A stretch of DNA of 64,000 nt from NCBI GenBank assembly GCA_963978895.1, contig OZ022247.1:16376312-16440311 (forward strand). Reading direction: 5' to 3'. The translations under genes and the position numbers were made by a program. The number at the start of each line of letters is the position of its first letter. The first letter of the stretch is position 1. This document shows positions 44,704 to 56,139 of the stretch, piece by piece. Below the pieces are notes generated by a model. It had not been told where the DNA came from, searched no databases, and saw only the letters and a list, made by a program, of their open reading frames with translations. This stretch comes from Erpobdella octoculata. Taxonomy: Eukaryota; Annelida; Clitellata; Hirudinida; Erpobdellidae.

Positions 44704-45663
44704 ATGCACACACAGGGTGGGAGTCTACACGCGCATTTTATCAAATTCCACGGCTCTAAGCCAAACCAAAAAATGCTTCGTGACAACACCGAGGTTGTCT
44801 CTTACGACCCTGATCCTAATCGTCTCAAAATTAAAGAGGCGTTGATGATCTCTCAGCAACGACCTAGCATAAATATCCATGACGACAAGTTCGGACGTAC
44901 CTTGCTGCTACATTGTGGTGCAGACGGCGGCTGTGCTAACGTCTATCCCGTCACTCATAACTCCGCAAGTGAAACGACTTCGCGTGCGGATGAGCCACGC
45001 CATACTTCGAATGTGTGCGCTAACTCTCATGTTTCAAAAGTCGGTGGTGAGGTGGTTTCTACTTCCTGTGGCGACAGACCAGTCGACCCTGTAATCACCA
45101 CTTGCCTTCCGTCTGCCGACGTTCTTGGCAGCATCGACCAAGATCTGGCCGTATGCAGCGAAGACAATTCCGCTTCTTGTAGTGACCAAGAAGTTGACAC
45201 TCCAATTACTGTTGGCCATCAGACTACAGATGTTCTTAATGAAGTTAAAGAAGTTCAGATGGCCACCGGCGAAAACAATTCCGTTTCTTTTGGCGACCCA
45301 GAAGAAGACACTCTAATCGCCATTTGTCCTCTGACTCCGACAACCGATGTTCTTAACAATGTTCATCTGATTTCATCGGCGAGCGGTGAGGACAACTTTA
45401 TTTCTCGTGGCAACCAAGGAGTCGGCCCTCTTACTCCTGCTCACCTTCCGATCGCTGACGTCGTCGGCAATGATGGCCAGGGCCTGTGTCCCGTCCATGG
45501 ATCCCCATCACGTGATAACTCCAGTCTGGAAAGTGTGCGTAGCCGCGGCGTTGGTGACTTGTCGGATGACCGTCTTCCGGTGGAGTCCGTGTCTTCTTTC
45601 CAGCTATTTGCTCGACTCGTCAACAACGTTAATATAACAATACGACGCGGTAGACGTACCTAG
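44704..45663 (+). pseudogene. PLE P1 C-terminal part (GIY-YIG end and extension)
   Basis: 319 codons identical to the end of the full protein except a few substitutions (for example SVSFGD versus SGSFGD). The Met at 44704 is internal; the frame is the remains of a longer ORF. Confidence 0.88.
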
Positions 45664-45938
45664 CCTGATTGCGCGCACCTGACAACAATTACCTAGCGCA
45701 TAGTTGCGTAAATACCTGCGCTGCGGCCACTATCGCCACGTTTTCGTTTTGTTTACAATTATTTTCCGCTTCGGTTTTTACTAATCTTGTACGTTAGTTA
45801 CCTACCTTTTATATCTTGCTTTCCACTTTCCATACGTTGTTTTTCTGTTTCAGTTTTCATTAATGTTTATTCTCGTCGTTTTATAGTTTCATTCTATTTT
45901 CGCATTATAGTAAATACATTTTAACTTCGTAATTTAAA

Positions 45939-45980
45939 GGGCTCCGAAGATGCTTTTCTGCGAAACCGATCGGTCAGCCC
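45939..45980 (+). ncRNA. Hammerhead-like motif upstream of the complete PLE P1 ORF
   Basis: Helix I GGGCT/AGCCC, core CCGAAGA, helix II GC/GC closed by TTTTCT, GAAA, palindromic helix III CCGATCGG, then the TC of GTC. Predicted cut 45975^45976, 42 bases before the ATG. The core box has C where the consensus CUGANGA has U. Its partner at 49395 lies 3456 bp downstream. Confidence 0.7.
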
Positions 45981-46017
45981 TCGTTTTTAATAAATCTATT
46001 TAAAAAGCGGAGTTATC

Positions 46018-49000
46018 ATGAATTCAAGAGATTTTGAAAGCTTGGCGAAAAAACGTATCAACGCAAAGTGGTCTATCATTTTTAACAGAGCATGCCAAAA
46101 AGAAAACATTACGCCGAAATACGTTCAAAATTATTTACGCTCTAAAAAGGCATTTAACAAGAAATCTCCAATCTCAGGCAGTCAATTCATTGCCGACGAG
46201 TTGGAGGCTGCTGAAGAGAAGTTTTCTATATTAGATCAAAGATATGACCAATGTTTGACAACACTTTCTGAGGAAAATAACAGCCTGCAACAGCAAATAA
46301 AATTATTTTCTGATAACTACGACGCTAAAAAAAGAAACGCCATAACCGATAAATTGTCTAGACTTTATGGTGACCACTATCTCTTGAAAAACAACGTTCT
46401 ACACTATGTTAATCTGTCTGATTACTCCTTAAAAAAAGACGAAACTGACTTTCTACAGCTGGGTTTCAACTGCCACATTGGTAGCCGTTATAATCCTCTC
46501 ATTAAACAAACCGAACTTGAAATTGTATACGAGCAGATTCTACATTTGGCTGTTAGCCGCCGTGTAATCGTAAATCCTGGTTTCGAGGCATTTCTTCGTG
46601 CTGAAAGCCACTTGCATAGAAATAGAAAACTTTCAACTCTTCCAAAACGTTTCATAGAAGCTCATAAATCTATTAAAAGTAATCCCGACATCGTTTTAAG
46701 AAAATCTGACAAGTCATCTACTTACGTTGTCTTGAATAAAGTCGATTATTTTAATAAACTCAATTCTATTCTATCCGACGACACTAAGTTTCGAAAAATC
46801 AAACGCGATCCAACTTCTTTAATTAAAAAAGAAGCCAACAGGCTCATTGGACTCGCTAATTCTGACTTACAGGATAAAAAGATTTCTCAGATTATTGGCG
46901 ATTATTCCCCAGCTTATCTCTATGGTAACGTCAAACTCCATAAACCCGACCATCCATTGAGGCCAATCATATCCCAATGTCCTACACCAACTTACCAATT
47001 AGCCAAAACGATCAACAAAATAATAACTCCTTATCTTCCTAGTCGCTACTCTCTGAAATCAACGAATGACTTTATTGGATTGCTTCGAACTGTTAAAAAC
47101 GGTGATGGGCTTTTGGCTTCTCTCGACGTTGAAAGTCTGTTCACTAACGTTCCAGTCAGAAAAACAATTGATATCATCATAGATTGTGTTTATGAAAACC
47201 CATCCCTAAAGGCACCTTCTATCAATAAACAAACGTTGAAGAAGATTTTGTCCTTATGCACCCTTGATACTCTTTTTCGTCATCCTAACGGTGAACTTTA
47301 TGTTCAATTAGACGGCGTCGCAATGGGCTCACCCCTCGGACCCACGTTCGCTGAATTTTACATGAGTCACCTCGAAAACAAGGTTTTCAGTACGTTTACA
47401 AAACCTTTGTTATACGCTCGTTACGTCGATGATATTATTGTTCTATGTCAGGACGTATCATATCTCGAAAAACTACAACAACAACTACAACTAAACTCCG
47501 TTCTAAAGTTCACAACGGAGGTCAGCAATTTTAACAAGCAGTTGGCGTACCTTGATCTTCTGCTCACGCAAACCGAACACGGTTTTGGATCAACTGTATA
47601 CACAAAACCAACAAGCGGTGGCGATTGTCTAAGTGGCGATAGTTACTGCCCTGAAAGGTACAAAACCAGTGTAATTACCGGTTATCTAAATCGTGCTTAC
47701 AACTACTCTGACAATTGGAACGACTTTGATGCTGAACTCAAAAGAATAAAAACTCTCCTTATTAACAACAATTTCTCAAATACAATGGTCGACGAAACTA
47801 TAAAAAAGTTCGTCGCTGGAAAAGTTAATAACTCAGCAACCACAGAGCAATCTAAGAGGTCATTCCTTCCCATCTTCTATCGTGCTCAAATGCACGACAA
47901 CTACAAACAGGATGAAAAAGTAATAAGAAATATAATCTATGACAACGTTAAAGTTTCCAATCCTTCATCCGAGGAGTTAAAACTGCACATCTACTACAAA
48001 AACTTGAAAACCCATAACCTGGTTCTGAGAAATAGCCCTATTAACGGCGGCGTTTTGCAGAGAAAAAACGTCGTCTACAAGTTTACTTGCCCATATGCTC
48101 ACAATAATCTTGAAACCTACATCGGCCACACTCGGACAACACTCTCTCGCCGTCTGACGATGCACACACAGGGTGGGAGTCTACACGCGCATTTTATCAA
48201 ATTCCACGGCTCTAAGCCAAACCAAAAAATGCTTCGTGACAACACCGAGGTTGTCTCTTACGACCCTGATCCTAATCGTCTCAAAATTAAAGAGGCGTTG
48301 ATGATCTCTCAGCAACGACCTAGCATAAATATCCATGACGACAAGTTCGGACGTACCTTGCTGCTACATTGTGGTGCAGACGGCGGCTGTGCTAACGTCT
48401 ATCCCGTCACTCATAACTCCGCAAGTGAAACGACTTCGCGTGCGGATGAGCCACGCCATACTTTGAATGTGTGCGCTAACTCTCATGTTTCAAAAGTCGG
48501 TGGTGAGGTGGTTTCTACTTCCTGTGGCGACAGACCAGTCGACCCTGTAATCACCACTTGCCTTCCGTCTGCCGACGTTCTTGGCAGCATCGACCAAGAT
48601 CTGGCCGTATGCAGCGAAGACAATTCCGCTTCTTGTAGTGACCAAGAAGTTGACACTCCAATTACCGTTGGCCATCAGACTACAGATGTTCTTAATGAAG
48701 TTAAAGAAGTTCAGATGGCCACCGGCGAAAACAATTCCGGTTCTTTTGGCGACCCAGAAGAAGACACTCTAATCGCCATTTGTCCTCTGACTCCGACAAC
48801 CGATGTTCTTAACAATGTTCATCTGGTTTCATCGGCGAGCGGTGAGGACAACTTTATTTCTCGTGGCAACCAAGGAGTCGGCCCTCTTACTCCTGCTCAC
48901 CTTCCGATCGCTGACGTCGTCGGCAATGATGGCCAGGGCCTGTGTCCCGTCCATGGATCCCCATCACGTGATAACTCCAGTCTGGAAAGTGTGCGTAGCC

Positions 49001-49119
49001 GCGGCGTTGGTGACTTGTCGGATGACCGTCTTCCGGTGGAGTCCGTGTCTTCTTTCCAGCTATTTGCTCGACTCGTCAACAACGTTAATATAACAATACG
49101 ACGCGGTAGACGTACCTAG
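46018..49119 (+). CDS. Penelope-like retrotransposon protein: RT plus GIY-YIG endonuclease (1033 aa)
   Basis: Complete ORF. The N-terminal block [15 protein letters not shown] (about 15-30) is shared by all PLE ends here. The RT spans roughly 230-560 with IIGDYSP (about 293), YGNVKLHKP, LRPIISQCPTPTYQ, SLDVESLFTNVP, GVAMGSPLGPTFAEFYM and catalytic YVDDI (about 469). A GIY-YIG endonuclease follows at about 685-775: VVYKFTCP, TYIGHTRTTLSRRLTMH and IKEALMISQQRPSIN. The last 250 residues are an unusual extension of four 37-39-residue repeats (xDxxVDTxIT...TDVLN...GEDNS). It ends with basic RRGRRT. The RT/GIY-YIG pair is the known PLE machinery for target-primed copying. No break is seen, so the copy may be active. 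Confidence 0.93.
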   Translation: MNSRDFESLAKKRINAKWSIIFNRACQKENITPKYVQNYLRSKKAFNKKSPISGSQFIADELEAAEEKFSILDQRYDQCLTTLSEENNSLQQQIKLFSDNYDAKKRNAITDKLSRLYGDHYLLKNNVLHYVNLSDYSLKKDETDFLQLGFNCHIGSRYNPLIKQTELEIVYEQILHLAVSRRVIVNPGFEAFLRAESHLHRNRKLSTLPKRFIEAHKSIKSNPDIVLRKSDKSSTYVVLNKVDYFNKLNSILSDDTKFRKIKRDPTSLIKKEANRLIGLANSDLQDKKISQIIGDYSPAYLYGNVKLHKPDHPLRPIISQCPTPTYQLAKTINKIITPYLPSRYSLKSTNDFIGLLRTVKNGDGLLASLDVESLFTNVPVRKTIDIIIDCVYENPSLKAPSINKQTLKKILSLCTLDTLFRHPNGELYVQLDGVAMGSPLGPTFAEFYMSHLENKVFSTFTKPLLYARYVDDIIVLCQDVSYLEKLQQQLQLNSVLKFTTEVSNFNKQLAYLDLLLTQTEHGFGSTVYTKPTSGGDCLSGDSYCPERYKTSVITGYLNRAYNYSDNWNDFDAELKRIKTLLINNNFSNTMVDETIKKFVAGKVNNSATTEQSKRSFLPIFYRAQMHDNYKQDEKVIRNIIYDNVKVSNPSSEELKLHIYYKNLKTHNLVLRNSPINGGVLQRKNVVYKFTCPYAHNNLETYIGHTRTTLSRRLTMHTQGGSLHAHFIKFHGSKPNQKMLRDNTEVVSYDPDPNRLKIKEALMISQQRPSINIHDDKFGRTLLLHCGADGGCANVYPVTHNSASETTSRADEPRHTLNVCANSHVSKVGGEVVSTSCGDRPVDPVITTCLPSADVLGSIDQDLAVCSEDNSASCSDQEVDTPITVGHQTTDVLNEVKEVQMATGENNSGSFGDPEEDTLIAICPLTPTTDVLNNVHLVSSASGEDNFISRGNQGVGPLTPAHLPIADVVGNDGQGLCPVHGSPSRDNSSLESVRSRGVGDLSDDRLPVESVSSFQLFARLVNNVNITIRRGRRT

Positions 49120-49394
49120 CCTGATTGCGCGCACCTGACAACAATTACCTAGCGCATAGTTGCGTAAATACCTGCGCTGCGGCCACTATCGCCACGTTTT
49201 CGTTTTGTTTACAATTATTTTCCGCTTCGGTTTTTACTAATCTTGTACGTTAGTTACCTACGTTTTATATCTTGCTTTCCACTTTCCATACGTTGTTTTT
49301 CTGTTTCAGTTTTCATTAATGTTTATTCTCGTCGTTTTATAGTTTCATTCTATTTTCGCATTATAGTAAATACATTTTAACTTCGTAATTTAAA

Positions 49395-49436
49395 AGGCTC
49401 CGAAGATGCTTTTCTGCGAAACCGATCGGTCAGCCC
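49395..49436 (+). ncRNA. Hammerhead-like motif downstream of PLE P1
   Basis: As at 45939, except the first helix I base is A instead of G, which weakens one pair with AGCCC. Predicted cut 49431^49432. Confidence 0.68.
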
Positions 49437-49473
49437 TCGTTTTTAATAAATCTATTTAAAAAGCGGAGTTATC

Positions 49474-49561
49474 ATGAATTCAAGAGATTTTGAAAGCTTG
49501 GCGAAAAAACGTATCAACGCAAAGTGGTCTATCATTTTTAACAGAGCATGCCAAAAAGAAA
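49474..49561 (+). mobile_element. PLE P1 3' terminus into (TA)n
   Basis: A repeat of the ORF start, 29 codons to RACQKEN, then (TA)n. It marks the right border of the P1 array, slightly earlier than in the inverted left arm. Confidence 0.88.
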
Positions 49562-49575
49562 ATATATATATATAT

Positions 49576-49651
<76 letters not shown>
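49562..49651. repeat. (TA)n microsatellite
   Basis: AT dinucleotides with two TACATA interruptions at the start. Confidence 0.97.
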
Positions 49652-49653
<2 letters not shown>

Positions 49654-49654
49654 T

Positions 49655-49905
49655 TTGCGCCGGTGTCCGGCAGCCCTAGCGGAGCTAACCTGCACTCTAC
49701 CCCAAGTCACGACATCGGCGCACCGGAGTTCGGCGAGGCCAACCTACACTCCACCCCGGGCCATAGCGTCGAGGCGTCGGTATCCGGCGAAGTTAATCGA
49801 GCGGTTCCGTCCGGCGATGACAGCGGATCCGTGCGTGTGGACCGCCCGTCCGCATTCCCTCATTTAACTAACTGCGGCAACATAACTTTCTGCAGACGAA
49901 AGTGA
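49655..49905 (+). pseudogene. C-terminal part of another PLE (family P5), 5'-truncated
   Basis: Frame [15 protein letters not shown], then [20 protein letters not shown], ending [13 protein letters not shown]. The repeated ANLHSTP units and the N-I-T-basic ending resemble the P1 tail (NNVNITIRRGRR). The 3' UTR seems to continue to about 51913, split by hAT-5 copy 3. Assignment is by analogy. Confidence 0.55.
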
Positions 49906-49969
49906 TCAGCCGCATTTCATTCAGTTCTATACTTTTATACTTATACTTTTATTTCATTTCAGTCGTAAC

Positions 49970-51467
49970 TAGGGATGTCACGGGTAGTACTTTTTGGAGT
50001 TTTCGGGTTCGGGTTCGGGTTTATGAAACTAGAGTTTTCGGGTTCGGGTTCGGGTTTGTGAAACTAGAGTTTTCGGGTTCGGGTTCGGGTTTGTAAAAGT
50101 CGAGTTTTCGGGTTCGGGTTCGGGTTCGGGTTTGTGAAACTCAGGTTTTCGGGTTCGGGTTCGGGTTCGGGTTTGTAGTTTTCCAAAAACCGGGTTCGGG
50201 TTCGGGTTCGGGTACTGGCTTATGATTTCAAATTCGTGGATTATTTTAAATTTACCAAGTGTATATACATATACAAACAAGAGCGATCAATTCATCCATT
50301 GGAAATTACACGTATTGAATAAACTCTAACAAGTTAATTTTTTAGCTTTCGAAATAATGTGATTTTTTGGCCGAAGAAGGCTTAATTATTTTAGTTCGTT
50401 CGCGGCTCGGTCCGGCCAGATAGTCAGGCGGATTAGTGGTCTAGCTTACACACTCACCAATAAAATGACCTATTTGTGTTATTTGTTACGCAAAGGTGAT
50501 AATACAAAACTTGTATGGCTTGCGATTAGTATAATACGTTACCTCTTAAATTATTTTCATTTGTTAATTTTTTCGCGGCTCGGTCCGGTTGGGTAATCAG
50601 GCGGATTAGTGTTCTAGTTTACACATTTGCCAATAAAATGACTGTGACGCATAGATCATTTATAGACTTTGCCAGTTAAAATTTAGGATTATGCAAGATT
50701 ATCTTTATAACAAAGGGTCTTTGTTATATCCGAAAAACTTTGAGTATATGAATGAATAAATATAAGGTTATATAACTGAAGTAAAAAGTTTAGAGTCATG
50801 GCTATCCGGGATTTCTTCGACCGAAGGAGGCTTAATTATTTTAGTTCGTTCGCGGCTTGAAGAAAAAAAGGAACACTTTAGACGAAGACCCTCTTTTGTG
50901 GTGGAAAGATAACAGAACAAACTTTCCAAATTTAGCGGTGATCGCTAAACGCTACTTGGCGGCCCCAGCTACCAGCGTTCCATCGGAACCGTTGTTCAGT
51001 GGTGCTGCAATTATTTATGAGCGCTAAGGTTATCAGGCAAGACAGCAGAAAAACTGTTGTTTATGAAGTACAACTTGCCTGAAATCGGTTCCTAATACTA
51101 TTTCATTTTTAATAAACTTGAAAAGTTATGAAAACTCTGTTTGTGTTGCTATTTTTAAAACTGGAATAAATATTTATTTACTAAAAAAATGTATTTGTTC
51201 ACAACTCCGAGTTCGGGTATTAGGCTTATACATTTTCGGGTTCGAGTTCGGGTTCGGGTATCAAGTTTTCACATTTTCGGGTTCGAGTTCGGGTTCGGGT
51301 AACAAGTTTTCTAATTTTCGGGTTCGGGTATCAAGTTTTCACATTTTCGGGTTCGGGTTCGGGTATCAAATTTTCACACTTTCGGGTTCGAGTTCGGGTT
51401 CGGGTATCAGAAAAAGACCGGGTAGTACCGAACTCGGGTTCGGGTTCGGGTACCCGTGACATCCCTA
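49970..51467 (+). mobile_element. hAT-5, copy 3 with perfect 8-bp TSD
   Basis: TIR TAGGGATGTCACGGGTA / TACCCGTGACATCCCTA. TSD GTCGTAAC at 49962-49969 and 51468-51475. GGGTTC hexamer-like repeats at both ends, two 70-bp internal repeats (about 50398 and 50571) starting TTCGCGGCTCGGTCCGG, and the C-terminal transposase remnant at 50872. It is 1498 bp and lacks the SINE found in copy 1. Confidence 0.95.
50872..51027 (+). pseudogene. hAT-5 copy 3 transposase C-terminal remnant
   Basis: Same 51 codons as in copy 1 (DPLLWWKDN, AKRYLAAPATSVPSEPLFSG) with a stop at 51025-51027. It has no start Met of its own. Confidence 0.9.
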
Positions 51468-51475
51468 GTCGTAAC

Positions 51476-51913
51476 CTATTACTCTCGTGATCCTTTCAAT
51501 CCGATTTTATATTTCATATTTTATCTTTTGTGTCGGCCATCGCTTCGCTGGTCACAACGTAAACATCTACTTCTCGGCATGCTATTCGTTTACCTTTCGC
51601 TGGTTGCTTGTGGTTTTAGAAGTCGATTTCTAGTAAGTCTACATATCTTCCAAAACTGTTTTTCATTCTATATCAAACACCCAACAATATATAACGCAGT
51701 TTCACTCCACTTCACGTTTTCTGTTTTTACAATAGTATTCCTGTCTTTTATATACCATGTACCTCGGTTTAATTTTACTTCACACCATTTTACCTCCGCT
51801 TGGTTTTATCACAACTATATTCGTTTGCATTATATTCATCGCCTAATCGTCTGGTTTTAAGTAAACACGTTTTACCATTATTATAATTTCACTTCGTTCG
51901 TTTTTGAATATTC
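51476..51913. other. Probable PLE P5 3' UTR
   Basis: T-rich sequence continuing from 49906-49961 across the hAT-5 insertion. The 134-codon ORF (51456-51860) starts inside hAT-5 and has no family features. Confidence 0.4.
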
Positions 51914-52029
51914 GCATTAACCAAGCTTTATTTATTATCATCCAATAAACTAGAAAACCATTCTTCTGGACCTGTAATACGAATTGACGATTTTACAACA
52001 CTGGTGTCTTGAAGTGATATTAGAAGAAT

Positions 52030-53667
52030 GATTTTTGAAATCCTTGGATGAGCTTTGGGCAATTGAATTGAAAGACGAGCTGGAGAAACGTGGCCTGAGC
52101 GATACAGGTAAAAAAGACGAACTTAGGGAACGCCTCTAAGCCGCGTTAGTGAATGAAGCTATGTGCCTGACGACAATGAATATTTATTCGATATTGACGA
52201 GGAAGCTGTGGTTAAGTGGAGAAAATTAAAAAAAATTGCTGGAGGAAGAAGGACAACAAGCGAGAGAAAACATGGCAGCACAGGGGAAGACAGGAGAAGG
52301 AATGATTCTTGGCCACAAAAACAAAGTAGCAGCAGCTGGTACAACTGTTGAGAGTTTGGTCTCAGGGTTGGCTGATGCAGTGGTGGACACAGTTCTGGAC
52401 CAGCGGGTTGCTGTTGATGTGGTTTGCTGCGACGAAACCCAATTTGAACTGGAGTCCACCAGCTGTGTCTCAGATCATGTGACGGATGACGGCCGTACAG
52501 ACTGCACAGGTCAGGTGGGTCATAATGATGAGCCTGTCAAAGACGGTCATGATAAGAAACCTGGCAAAGATGTTCAAGATGAACAATGCAAAGATGGTGA
52601 TGACGAGCCTGGCAAAAATGGTGACAATGATACAGTCGGTTTGGACGTCGACAACAAATCTAAAGAAGATGAAAAGAATGTTCAAAACGAAATGCAAAAC
52701 GATGAGGCTAAAAGTGACGATGATGATTATAATAATGGCAATAAAAGCGATGGCTTTTACCCATACAGCGACGGTTCTGAAACGGAAGCCTCCATAACAG
52801 GCGACGGTACCGAATATTCAGGGTCAGATTTTAGTGACGAATCTGACTCGGATGAAGCAACCGAGAATTTAAAAACGGACGAAACTCCAATGGAGAAATA
52901 CGTCAAAGCTAAATTGACAAAAAAAGAAGACACTGATTTGAGAGACGATGGCGATGATTTGAAGAAAGATCCGCTGGACGATACGAAAGTTGACACCGAT
53001 GAAAGAGCCGAGTTGGAATGTGAAAAAAAAGTTCGATTGTAGCTTGGATGAAAACAAAGATGAAAAAAACAACAATAGCAGTGCAGCCAGCAAAAACTCG
53101 GAAAAAGATGAGCCAAGAACAGAGAACGGTACCGAGGATTCTGAATCAGATAAACTAAGAGTCATTTTAAAATCAAATAGCAGTTTGATGAAAACCTTTT
53201 GAAGAGTTTCTTCAGAAAGATCTTGAGGAGTGGAGGAAAAAAGACCAGCCATGGAATATTCGATGGAAAGATATCTCAGATATTTTCATGAAAAACAGAT
53301 GGCGGGTATTCGATGGCGGGATTGTGTTATGGAAAACAATGTGCCGAATATTTGATGGAGAGATACCTCAGATCGTGTAATAAAAAAAAAAGATAGTGCT
53401 TGTTTGAAATATGATTTCAACAAAGATCTAAAAGATGTGAAGGAAGAAGAAAAAGCAAACAGTTCCGATAAACCGTGCAAAGATGTTCAGGACGAGGCAT
53501 GCAAAAAAGGCTGTGATGAACCGTGCAGAAATGGCGACGATGAGCCAAAGAAAGACTCTGTTGATGAGCCAAAGAAAAACTGAAAAAAACTGCGCCGAAC
53601 GGTCAAGAGACTTGACCATGATGTTTGCGAATTGCGGTCAAGGCCACGAATAAAGATCAAGGTATTT
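52030..53667 (+). pseudogene. SAP-domain protein of copy C, multiple breaks
   Basis: The SAP start (ELKDELEKRGLSDTGKKDEL) is out of frame with the rest. The longest open part (52236-53042) carries the acidic DEPxKDG repeats. Further pieces (52990-53202 and about 53400-53667) follow in other frames with an insertion of unrelated sequence near 53220-53420. The C-terminal DEPKKN end is recognisable. Confidence 0.82.
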
Positions 53668-53741
53668 TGTGTTTGTGGCCGAGTCGAATTTTCCAAAAGC
53701 GTCTATGCTGTTTGAGACGAACAGGATTAAGAAGGCGGTAG

Positions 53742-53921
53742 TGTTATATCTATGGTACTGATTTTATTTTTCCCATCTATTGATATCCCGACAAGTATTT
53801 TTATTGATATTGAAGATATTAGAAGGTATAAGTAGCATTAACCAAGCTTTATTTATTATCATCCAATAAACTAGAAAACCATTCTTCTGGACCTGTAATT
53901 CGAATTGACGATTGTACAACA
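53742..53921 (+). repeat. 3' LTR of SAP-LTR copy C
   Basis: 180 bp, TG...CA, preceded by AGGATTAAGAAGGCGGTAG. The last 87 bp match 51914-52000. Confidence 0.8.
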
Positions 53922-53926
53922 TATAT

Positions 53927-54114
<188 letters not shown>

Positions 54115-54305
54115 ACTAGGAATCAGATTTTCACGAATGCAAGCTCTATTAAATATAACGGCCCATTTCTTATTGCAACACTTTTGAATCAAATTCGTCA
54201 GCTGTCTCCATTCTTTTCTTGTGTTCAAAACAGTACAAACATTTTCAAAATCTTTATTTAAACGAGTAGACCGGCCGGTTTCGGCATTCGCCATCATCGG
54301 TACTC
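54115..54305 (-). mobile_element. PLE 3' terminus (family P4) into (TA)n
   Basis: The minus frame from 54297 ends with [20 protein letters not shown] followed by YLKN and then (TA)n, the same stop point as other PLE ends. The ORF overlaps the ribozyme-like motif. Confidence 0.82.
54264..54305 (-). ncRNA. Hammerhead-like motif, family P4
   Basis: Helix I GAGTA/TACTC, core CCGATGA, helix II GGC/GCC with GAAT loop, GAAA, palindromic helix III CCGGCCGG, GTC. Predicted cut between 54268 and 54269. Base pairs differ from P1-P3 yet remain complementary. Confidence 0.72.
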
Positions 54306-54501
54306 AACTGTTTAAATGTAAACAACATAGACATATATACCAATATTTACGAAGACAGGAAAGTTTTTTAAATCGAGTATACTAGAATTTGTAAATACAA
54401 TAACTTAAAATGAACTGAAATGTATAATTAAAATATATACTATAAAACTAAAGAATTAAAATTTTTTGTAAATCAGTCTATATAAAAAAAATATTGTAAT
54501 C

Positions 54502-54558
<57 letters not shown>

Positions 54559-54590
54559 CACTACATACACATACATATATAACCTCCCTC
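54306..54590. other. AT-rich spacer with (TA)n
   Basis: No gene. (TA)n at about 54504-54553. AAGAGGGAGGT on the minus strand near 54585 could be the polypurine tract of the adjacent Gypsy element. Confidence 0.5.
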
Positions 54591-55122
54591 TTAAGTTGAA
54601 CACTGATGGGTGTATGACATGTTTTCCGGATTGACCTCAAGTCGGGAAAGTATGTGTCGTTGTCTGTTGGAACGTCTTGGAAGTGGTGTTGATGGTGAAG
54701 GAGGTGATGAAATGATCGAGTCTTCAGCGGGAGAAAGGGGTACTGTGTTTGGGTCCTGTTTAGACTGTTTTGTGGATAATTCGATTTTTACTGATTCTGT
54801 TTCTGGTTCCTGAAAATGGACAGATTTATTATTGTTTGGCGAACCCTCACCTTTTAAAATTCTCTTTGGAATTTTAATGTCTTCTGTATATGTCTCCTTA
54901 GGTTCCAGTGTTTTTTCCTGTAGTTGTATTTTTATAAGATAAGTCAAATGTTTCAAAAAGTGTTCTTGTGGAATTCGAATGTTGCCGTAGTCGTACCTGA
55001 TTACGGCAACGTCTCAATATTTTCCTCTCGACTGATATGTTGTAGAGAACTCTCCCCCTTCGACGTAGAATCTGATCCGGGATCCACTTAATAAATCCAG
55101 GTCGATAGTCCCGAACAAACAC
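54591..55122 (-). pseudogene. Gypsy pol C-terminal tail
   Basis: Two overlapping frames. VFVRDYRPGFIKWIPDQIL (54898-55122) is the post-integrase segment of such elements. The other (54591-54956) is Ser/Pro-rich and ends RRSNRQRHILSRLEV. A frame change near 54950 joins them. Confidence 0.75.
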
Positions 55123-55523
55123 TAAGTCACCATTTGGAAATGTCGAGATCGCGCCCCATGATGACGGTTGAATTGTTTTTCCATGATGTCCGATTGATGA
55201 GTATCATGCTTAATAGTTTGAGGGTATAACTCAGTTAATATTGAGCGCAGTTTTCTGCCGAGAAAATTTTCAGCTGGGGAGCGACCGTTCGGTGATGAGA
55301 TGCACGGAGCTGTCCTATAGCTGAATAGAAAAATTTGTAATGATTCTTTGTATGTGCCTTCATCCCTTAGTTTCATCAAAGCTCTTTTAAAAGTGTCTAC
55401 GAATCGTTTGGATTGACCGTTGGATTGTGGATGAAACGGTGGCGATTTTATATGTTTAATCGCGTTTTCTCTACAGTATTCCTGAAAAACAGCCAAAGTA
55501 AATTGTGTCCCATTGTCACTGTA
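55122..55523 (-). pseudogene. Gypsy integrase core, second half
   Basis: Frame SDNGTQFT (55500-55520) with the second catalytic Asp, then FHPQSNGQSKRFVDTFKRAL. The catalytic Glu of the usual GQSERFV is Lys here, so the enzyme would be inactive even if joined. Confidence 0.85.
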
Positions 55524-56139
55524 AACGTAGAGGAATATGCTTTCTAGCGATTCGTAACGTTAAAGTCGAAGTTATTTATAACACAATATTTCTCGAATTT
55601 ATTTTAACTTTATTATTCTTCCTTGAATGTAATCTTTTTCTTGACTCTAAACTGAATTATCTCACTTTGTAGAAGTTAGCCCGGTTCTGACAAATCTTTT
55701 GATAATTCCAATTTCTCTGCCCAGATCACCTCATTTTCTTATTGAAGACCACAAAAAGGAAAAAGACCAATAACAATTATATATACATACATATATATAT
55801 ATATACATATATATATATACATATATATACATACATATACATATACCCATCCATGTATATATACACTCAAACACACATATACATATATATACACTAATGA
55901 TACAAAAATTATACGCACACACAATGTCACAGGAGCACAAATATACATATATACATACATATACATATATATATATATACGTACATATATATACACACAT
56001 ATACACATATATACACACAGATACATACATACATACATAAATGACTATTGTTTCAACACATCTAAAATATGCACACATAATAAAATAAAATAAACAAATA
56101 CTATGAAAATACGTAAGATGAATCATCTTCATCTTACAG
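55524..56139. mobile_element. 616-bp insertion in the integrase, 7-bp TSD
   Basis: Flanked by GTCACTG (55517-55523 and 56140-56146). Contains ATAC/TA microsatellite (about 55776-56030) and no ORF. Ends TAAACGTAG... and ...CATCTTACA are not inverted repeats. The class is unknown. Confidence 0.6.

Larger units (their letters stand above)
51914..53921 (+). mobile_element. SAP-LTR element, copy C, decayed
   Basis: Truncated 5' LTR (51914-52000, ending TTTTACAACA), primer-site remnant CTGGTGTCTTGAAGTG, broken SAP ORF, purine tract and complete 3' LTR 53742-53921 (TGTTATATC ... GTACAACA). The shared LTR portion AAGCTTTATTTATTATCATC relates it to copies A and B. Confidence 0.83.

Noticed and set aside
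51456..51860. 134-codon plus ORF, Phe/Tyr-rich
   Set aside because: It begins inside hAT-5 and crosses its border; composition reflects T-rich UTR sequence and no domain is visible.
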